Source: Mycolicibacterium vinylchloridicum
GTDB taxonomy: Bacteria; Actinomycetota; Actinomycetes; Mycobacteriales; Mycobacteriaceae
DNA: 64,000 bases
Assembly: GCF_013404075.1 (NCBI RefSeq)
Contig: NZ_JACBJQ010000031.1
Location: 1 to 64,000, forward strand
Reading direction: 5' to 3'
Shown here: positions 59,065-64,000 of the stretch, piece after piece
How positions within the stretch are numbered: the stretch's first letter is position 1
How the letters are laid out: every line of letters starts with the position of its first letter
Notes under the pieces: model-generated
Database searches by the model: none
The model's input: only the letters and a program-made list of their open reading frames with translations
Told to the model about the DNA's origin: nothing
Translations under genes and position numbers: made by a program

Positions 59065-60474
59065 ATGGTCCAACACCTGCAGCGACTGAGCGGACTCGAC
59101 GCCAGCTTCCTCTATCTCGAAACTCCGTCCCAGCCACTGCATGTGTGCTCGATCCTGGAGCTCGACGCCTCCACGATCCCGGGTGGCTACACCTTCGAAC
59201 GGCTGCGTGACGAACTGGCGTTGCGGGTCAAGGCCATCCCGAGCTTCCGTGAGCGGCTCGCCAACAGCTTCCTCAACCTCGACCACCCGGTGTGGGTGGA
59301 GGACGAGCACTTCGATATCGACCGCCACCTGCACCGCATCGGGTTGCCCGCGCCGGGCGGTCGCGTGGAGCTCGGCGAGATCTGCGGTCACCTGGCGTCT
59401 TTGCCGCTCGACCGTCGACACCCGCTGTGGGAAACCTGGGTCATCGAGGGCATCGATGGCACCGATGCCCGCAACGGCGGGCGGTTGGCCGTGCTCACCA
59501 AGGTCCACCATGCCGCCGTCGACGGCGTGACCGGCGCCAACCTGATGTCGCAGCTGTGCAGCACCGAACCCGACGCGCCGCCACCGGACCCGGTCGAGGA
59601 CGAGTTCGGCGCCACCAACCAGCTGCGGATCGCGCTGGGTGGGCTGGGCAATTTCGTCACCCGGCCCCTGCACCTGGCCACCAAGGTCATTCCCTCGACG
59701 GTCAGCACGGTCGTCGACACCGTCCAGCGCGCGGTCGGCGGCCGGGCGATGGCCGCCCCGTTCGCGGCGCCGCAGACCAAGTTCAACGCCAGCATCACCG
59801 CGCACCGCAACGTCGCGTTCGCCGAACTCGACCTCGAGGACATCAAGACGGTCAAGAACCACTTCGGTGTGAAGGTCAACGACGTGGTGATGGCCCTGGT
59901 CGCCGGGGTGCTGCGGCAGTACCTGCTCGACCGCGACGAACTGCCCGAATCGTCGCTGGTGGCGATGGTCCCGGTCTCGGTCCACGACCGTTCCGACCGG
60001 CCCGGCCGCAACCAGGTGTCCGGCATGTTCTCCAAACTGGAAACCCAGATCGAGGACCCGGCCGAGCGCATCAAGGCCATCGCCGAGGCCAACAACACCG
60101 CCAAGGAACACAGCTCGGCGATCGGGGCGACGCTGCTGCAGGATTGGAGCCAATTCGCCGGGCCCGCGATCTTCGGGGTCGCGATGCGGGTCTATGCCCG
60201 AAGCCGGCTGACCGAGGCCCGGCCGGTGCACAACCTGGTGATCTCCAATGTGCCCGGCCCGCAGATCCCGCTGTACTTCCTGGGCGCCGAAGTGACCGCG
60301 ATGTACCCGCTGGGGCCGATCTTCCACGGTTCAGGTCTGAACATCACGGTGATGTCGCTGAACGGCAAACTCGACGTGGGTCTGATCGCCTGCCCGGAAC
60401 TGCTACCCGACCTGTGGGATCTGGCCGACGACTTCGCCGTCGGGATGCAGGAACTGCTCGACGCCACCAAATGA
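59065..60474 (+). CDS. wax ester synthase / diacylglycerol acyltransferase (WS/DGAT)
   Basis: A 469-aa enzyme with the active-site motif HHAAVDG (residues 148-154), N-terminal LSGLDASFLYLETPSQPLHV and C-terminal NLVISNVPGPQIPLYFLGAE / NITVMSLNGKLDVGLIACPE, all diagnostic. It esterifies diacylglycerol or fatty alcohols with acyl-CoA for triacylglycerol or wax storage. Mycobacteria carry many paralogues. It is divergent from panB (162-base gap). Confidence 0.9.
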   Translation: MVQHLQRLSGLDASFLYLETPSQPLHVCSILELDASTIPGGYTFERLRDELALRVKAIPSFRERLANSFLNLDHPVWVEDEHFDIDRHLHRIGLPAPGGRVELGEICGHLASLPLDRRHPLWETWVIEGIDGTDARNGGRLAVLTKVHHAAVDGVTGANLMSQLCSTEPDAPPPDPVEDEFGATNQLRIALGGLGNFVTRPLHLATKVIPSTVSTVVDTVQRAVGGRAMAAPFAAPQTKFNASITAHRNVAFAELDLEDIKTVKNHFGVKVNDVVMALVAGVLRQYLLDRDELPESSLVAMVPVSVHDRSDRPGRNQVSGMFSKLETQIEDPAERIKAIAEANNTAKEHSSAIGATLLQDWSQFAGPAIFGVAMRVYARSRLTEARPVHNLVISNVPGPQIPLYFLGAEVTAMYPLGPIFHGSGLNITVMSLNGKLDVGLIACPELLPDLWDLADDFAVGMQELLDATK

Positions 60475-60532
60475 CCTGCCCCGGCGGGTCGGTGTGCGAG
60501 GCACCCCCGCCGTGCATGGCAGCATGTTTGCC

Positions 60533-62077
60533 ATGAGGCTCTACCACCGACCACGCGCCGTCCGCACCGCTCTGGTGCTCCCCGCCGTGGCCGCACTCGT
60601 CGCGAGCGCCGGCTGCAGCACCGTCGTGGGGGGATCGGCCGTGATCGCCGGGCCGCAGATCGGGCAACCGATCCAGTGGGGTCCGTGCCGGGTTGCCGGC
60701 GGCGGCGGTGGCAACTCGTTACCGATCCCGGCCGGCGCACAGTGCGGCAAGATCGCCGTACCCGTCGACTACGCCAAGCCCGACGGCGCCGTCGCCGTCC
60801 TGGCGCTGATCCGCTTCCCGGCCACCGGCCAGCGGATCGGCTCACTGATCATCAATCCGGGCGGGCCCGGCGAGTCGGGCATCGAAGCCGCCGCCAGCAT
60901 CGTGGAGAACCTGCCCACCTCGGTGCGCCAGCGCTTCGACATGGTGGGCTTCGATCCGCGCGGGGTGGGCTCCTCGACGCCGGCGCTGTGGTGCAACTCC
61001 GATGCCGACAACGACCGGCTGCGAGCCGACCCGCAGGTGGACTACAGCCCCGAAGGTGTCGAGCACATCGAAGGTGAAACCAAGTCCTTCGTCCAGCGCT
61101 GCGTCGACAAGATGGGCAAGGAATTCCTGGCCAACGTCGGCACCGAAAGCGTCGCCAAGGATTTGGACGCGCTCCGCGCCGCCGTCGGCGACGACAAGCT
61201 GACCTACCTTGGTTACTCCTACGGCACCCGCATCGGCTCGGCCTACGCCGAGGCGTTCCCCGACAAAGTGCGCGCGATGATCCTCGACGGTGCCGTCGAT
61301 CCCAACGCCGATCCGATCCAGGCCGACATCGATCAGGCCGCGGCCTTCCAGCAGGCGTTCAACGACTACGCCGCCGACTGCGCCAAGGATCCGACCTGCC
61401 CACTGGGCACCGACCCCGCCAAGTCCGTCGAGGTCTACCGCGACCTAGTCGACCCGCTGGTCGACAAGCCGCTGCCGACCTCCGACCCGCGTGGCCTGGG
61501 TTACAGCGACGCGATCATCGGCACGATCATGGCGCTGTACTCGCCGAACCTGTGGCGTCACCTGACGCAGGGCCTGACCGAGATGACCAACGGCCGCGGC
61601 GACACCATGCTGGCGCTGGCCGACATGTACATGCGCCGCGACGCTCAGGGCCACTACACCAACGCCACCGACGCCCGTATCGCCGTCAACTGTGTGGACC
61701 AGCCGCCGATCACCGATCGTGACAAGGTGATCGCCGAAGACAAGAAGATGCGTGAGGTCGCGCCGTTCATGAGTTATGGCGACTTCACCGGGCATGCCCC
61801 GCTGAGCACGTGCGCGTTCTGGCCGGTGCCCCCGACCAGCACGCCGCACACCGTCAAGGCGCCGGGGCTGCCGCCGGTGCTGGTGGTGTCGACGACCAAC
61901 GACCCCGCCACGCCGTATCAGGCGGGTGTGGACCTGGCCAAGCAACTCGGCGGCGCGCTGCTGACGTACAACGGAACGCAGCACACTGTGGTGTTCCAGG
62001 GCAACACGTGTGTGGACAACTACGCCGCCGCATATCTCGTCGACCTGAAGCTGCCCCCGCCCGGCGCCACCTGCTGA
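60533..62077 (+). CDS. caeA: CaeA/Hip1-type cell-envelope serine peptidase or carboxylesterase
   Basis: A 514-aa alpha/beta-hydrolase. It has an N-terminal hydrophobic segment with a Cys (VASAGCS; lipid anchoring uncertain), the oxyanion region INPGGPGESG, nucleophile GYSYG (Ser 229), Asp in STTNDPATPY and His in GTQHTVVF. M. tuberculosis Hip1/CaeA (Rv2224c) has the same motifs at nearly the same positions; it is a cell-wall protease/esterase that trims GroEL2 and shapes the envelope. ATG 60533 is chosen for the signal sequence. A paralogue follows. Confidence 0.88.
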   Translation: MRLYHRPRAVRTALVLPAVAALVASAGCSTVVGGSAVIAGPQIGQPIQWGPCRVAGGGGGNSLPIPAGAQCGKIAVPVDYAKPDGAVAVLALIRFPATGQRIGSLIINPGGPGESGIEAAASIVENLPTSVRQRFDMVGFDPRGVGSSTPALWCNSDADNDRLRADPQVDYSPEGVEHIEGETKSFVQRCVDKMGKEFLANVGTESVAKDLDALRAAVGDDKLTYLGYSYGTRIGSAYAEAFPDKVRAMILDGAVDPNADPIQADIDQAAAFQQAFNDYAADCAKDPTCPLGTDPAKSVEVYRDLVDPLVDKPLPTSDPRGLGYSDAIIGTIMALYSPNLWRHLTQGLTEMTNGRGDTMLALADMYMRRDAQGHYTNATDARIAVNCVDQPPITDRDKVIAEDKKMREVAPFMSYGDFTGHAPLSTCAFWPVPPTSTPHTVKAPGLPPVLVVSTTNDPATPYQAGVDLAKQLGGALLTYNGTQHTVVFQGNTCVDNYAAAYLVDLKLPPPGATC

Positions 62078-62199
62078 CGCCAAACACTCAGCGCCACAAC
62101 GCTTCTACGTCGGCGTCAAGAATCGTTATCCAGGCGGCGCGCATCTGAGATCGGAGTGTGACCGGCTCGCCGCCGCGCGTAGTGCGCAGCCATGCGACG

Positions 62200-63732
62200 A
62201 TGACTCCCATGGGACGCGCGAGTCGAATCGGCTCGGCGCTCTACTTCTGTGTTGTGCTGACGGCCGGAGTGACGGCTCCGTCGGCCGCTGCCACGCCGAA
62301 CGCCGGGGCAGGGCAGACGTCGGCGCCGCAGGTCACGTGGGGGAGCTGTGAGCGCTTCCTCGGTGACGACGCCCGTGAGCTCCCCACCGCGCAGTGCACG
62401 ACCGTCCCGGTGCCGATCAGTGATGCGGATCCCGCTGGGCCGCAAGCACAGTTGGCCGTCATCAAGGTCCCGGCCAGTGGCCGGCGCATCGGGGCGCTGT
62501 TCGTCAACCCCGGCGGGCCCGGCGCTTCTGCGGTCGACGCCGTCGCGGGCATGGGCTACGCGCTGGCCGGCAGCCCGATCACCGAACATTTCGACCTCGT
62601 CGGATTCGATCCCCGCGGCGTCGGCTATTCGACGCCGTCGGTGCGCTGCCGCACGGACGCCGAGTTCGACGCGTGGCGGCGGAATCCGATGGTGGACTAC
62701 AGCCCCGCCGGGGTGGCCGCGATCGAGAAGATCAACGCCGACTACGCCAAGGAATGTGCCGACAAGATGGGCACCGCGTTCCTCGCCGGCGTCGGAACCG
62801 CCTCGGTCGCAAACGATATGGACACCGTCCGCCAGGTCCTCGGCGATGACCAGCTCAACTATCTCGGATTCAGCTACGGCACCGAGATCGGCACCGCGTA
62901 TCTGGAGAAATTCCCCGACCGGGTTCGCGCGATGGTGCTCGACGGAGCGATCGATCCGGCGCAGGACACCGTTGACTCGATCATCCAGCAGATGACCGGC
63001 TTCCAGGTGGTGTTCAACGACTACGCCGCCGACTGCGCGAAATCGGCCGGTTGCCCACTGGGCACCGACCCGGCGCACTGGGTCGACCGGTACCACCAGT
63101 TGGTCGATCCGCTGGTGGCCAAGCCCGGGCCGACATCTGATCCCCGCGGGCTCGGTTATCAGGACGCCCTGACCGGAACCTTCAACGCGCTCTACACACC
63201 GCAGTATTGGAAGTTCCTCACCAGCGGACTGCTCGGGTTGGCGCGCCAGACCGATGCCGGCGATCTGTTGATGCTCGCCGACGAGTACGACGGCCGTAAT
63301 CCCTACGGGCAGTACAGCAACGGGCAGGACGCCTTCAACGCGGTCCGTTGCGTCGACTCCCCGACCCCGACCGATCCGGCGGTGTGGGCCGATATCGACC
63401 GGCGCACCCGCGAGCTGGCGCCGTTCCAGGCCTACGGTCAGTTCACCGGTTTCGCGCCCCGCGATCTGTGTGCATTCTGGCCGGTGCCGCCGACGTCGGT
63501 GCCGCACCCGGCGCTTCCGGCCCCACCCGGCAGCGTCGTCGTCGTGTCCACGACGCACGACCCGGCGACCCCGTACGAGGCGGGCGTCAACCTCGCCCGC
63601 GAGCTGAACGCACCGCTGGTCACGTTCGACGGCACCCAGCACACCGCCGTGTTCAACGGCGACGAATGCATCGACTCGGCGATCGTGAAGTACTTCGTCG
63701 ACCAGACGGTGCCGGTCAACCTGACCTGCTGA
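62200..63732 (+). CDS. CaeA paralogue, exported alpha/beta-hydrolase (Rv2223c-like)
   Basis: A 510-aa protein aligned to CaeA throughout: NPGGPGASAV, GFDPRGVGYSTP, nucleophile in GFSYGTEIG, STTHDPATPYEAG and DGTQHTAVFNGDEC. The N-terminus has a signal peptide ending around PSAAATPNAG instead of the possible lipobox of its neighbour. Start ATG 62200 or 62209 cannot be decided. The pair is a tandem duplication conserved in mycobacteria (Rv2223c/Rv2224c); specific substrate unknown. Confidence 0.85.
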   Translation: MTPMGRASRIGSALYFCVVLTAGVTAPSAAATPNAGAGQTSAPQVTWGSCERFLGDDARELPTAQCTTVPVPISDADPAGPQAQLAVIKVPASGRRIGALFVNPGGPGASAVDAVAGMGYALAGSPITEHFDLVGFDPRGVGYSTPSVRCRTDAEFDAWRRNPMVDYSPAGVAAIEKINADYAKECADKMGTAFLAGVGTASVANDMDTVRQVLGDDQLNYLGFSYGTEIGTAYLEKFPDRVRAMVLDGAIDPAQDTVDSIIQQMTGFQVVFNDYAADCAKSAGCPLGTDPAHWVDRYHQLVDPLVAKPGPTSDPRGLGYQDALTGTFNALYTPQYWKFLTSGLLGLARQTDAGDLLMLADEYDGRNPYGQYSNGQDAFNAVRCVDSPTPTDPAVWADIDRRTRELAPFQAYGQFTGFAPRDLCAFWPVPPTSVPHPALPAPPGSVVVVSTTHDPATPYEAGVNLARELNAPLVTFDGTQHTAVFNGDECIDSAIVKYFVDQTVPVNLTC

Positions 63733-63733
63733 C

Positions 63734-64000
63734 TCAGCGGCCGCCCTGCGGCACCACATATGTGGGCTGGTACGGGTTTTGGCCGGCGTCGATGGCCTTG
63801 GCCTTCAGGAAGTCCTCGACCGACGGGTAGCCGGCGATCTCGGCCTGCTTCTGTAGGGCCTGCTGATGGGCCAGCTCGGTCTGGGCCTTCGCGGCTATCA
63901 CGTCCGCGTCGGCCTTGGCCTTGGCGGCCTCGGCGTCGGCAACGCCCTTGGCCCGGGCCGCGTTCGCCTGGGCGATGGCCTGCTGCTCGGCGACGATCGC
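63734..64000 (-). CDS. C-terminal part of an Ala/Lys-rich coiled-coil protein (partial, window edge)
   Basis: Only the last 88 codons are inside the window. They encode a long charged helix (AQANAARAKGVADAEAAKAK...HQQALQKQAEIAGY) followed by VEDFLKAKAIDAGQNPYQPT and a stop. Such A/K/E-rich helices end SPFH/prohibitin (flotillin-like) membrane-associated proteins, which is a guess, since the N-terminal domain is outside the window. Its stop lies one base beyond the CaeA paralogue's stop. Confidence 0.65.
   Translation of the reverse strand, partial: AIVAEQQAIAQANAARAKGVADAEAAKAKADADVIAAKAQTELAHQQALQKQAEIAGYPSVEDFLKAKAIDAGQNPYQPTYVVPQGGR

Overview
The window is high-GC actinobacterial DNA that I assign to a mycobacterium, most likely a fast-growing Mycolicibacterium. 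The assignment rests on gene order. The run ptkA-ptpA-SURF1 / cobD / DUF2236, NIF3 / zinc-ribbon / RNase HI-phosphatase, CYTH-CHAD, panB and the tandem caeA-type peptidases matches the Mycobacterium tuberculosis Rv2223c-Rv2237 neighbourhood as I remember it. A PGRS-like glycine-rich protein, WS/DGAT acyltransferase, GH183-type DUF4185 protein, mycofactocin-type SDR and class A RNase P RNA agree with this. No database search was run.

1-12.3 kb looks like an accessory island. It holds a response regulator with a small membrane partner, several unassignable secreted proteins or lipoproteins in AT-richer DNA, two IS3-family remnants, an unusual 50-bp double IS end, and a defence segment: a 956-aa nuclease-NACHT NTPase next to an AbiEi/AbiEii toxin-antitoxin pair. 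The right border is a 45-bp 3' fragment of tRNA-Val(UAC) at 12246-12290. This is the scar expected where an element has integrated into a tRNA gene, so everything to its left may be inserted DNA.

12.3-33.6 kb is chromosomal but variable. It holds a VOC protein, a YHYH protein plus a PGRS/beta-propeller exported protein, a GntR/MFS/nitronate monooxygenase group, and a catabolic cluster next to a double-TetR regulator: aldehyde dehydrogenase, P450, mycofactocin-type SDR, a 31-aa membrane micropeptide, an AveC-like membrane protein and a second P450. A TetR/DUF2306 pair, another aldehyde dehydrogenase, two tandem small secreted paralogues and a DUF4185 glycosidase-like protein follow.

33.2-48.3 kb is the conserved core: DUF2236-amidohydrolase-VOC operon, cobD, SURF1-ptpA-ptkA operon, NIF3-zinc ribbon-RNase H operon, an XRE-cupin regulator, a methyltransferase, rnpB, a large secreted FN3 protein, a GNAT enzyme and a CYTH-CHAD protein.

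48.4-58.1 kb carries a DUF1989-DUF1989-urea-amidolyase-like operon with a divergent TetR (a possible guanidine/urea-type pathway that locally lacks its biotin carboxylase). A second double-TetR gene follows, between an alpha/beta hydrolase and a DUF427/flavoprotein operon whose promoter regions share a CCCAT-ATGGG palindrome. 58.1-64 kb returns to core genes: panB, WS/DGAT, caeA and its paralogue, and the 3' end of a coiled-coil protein cut by the window edge.
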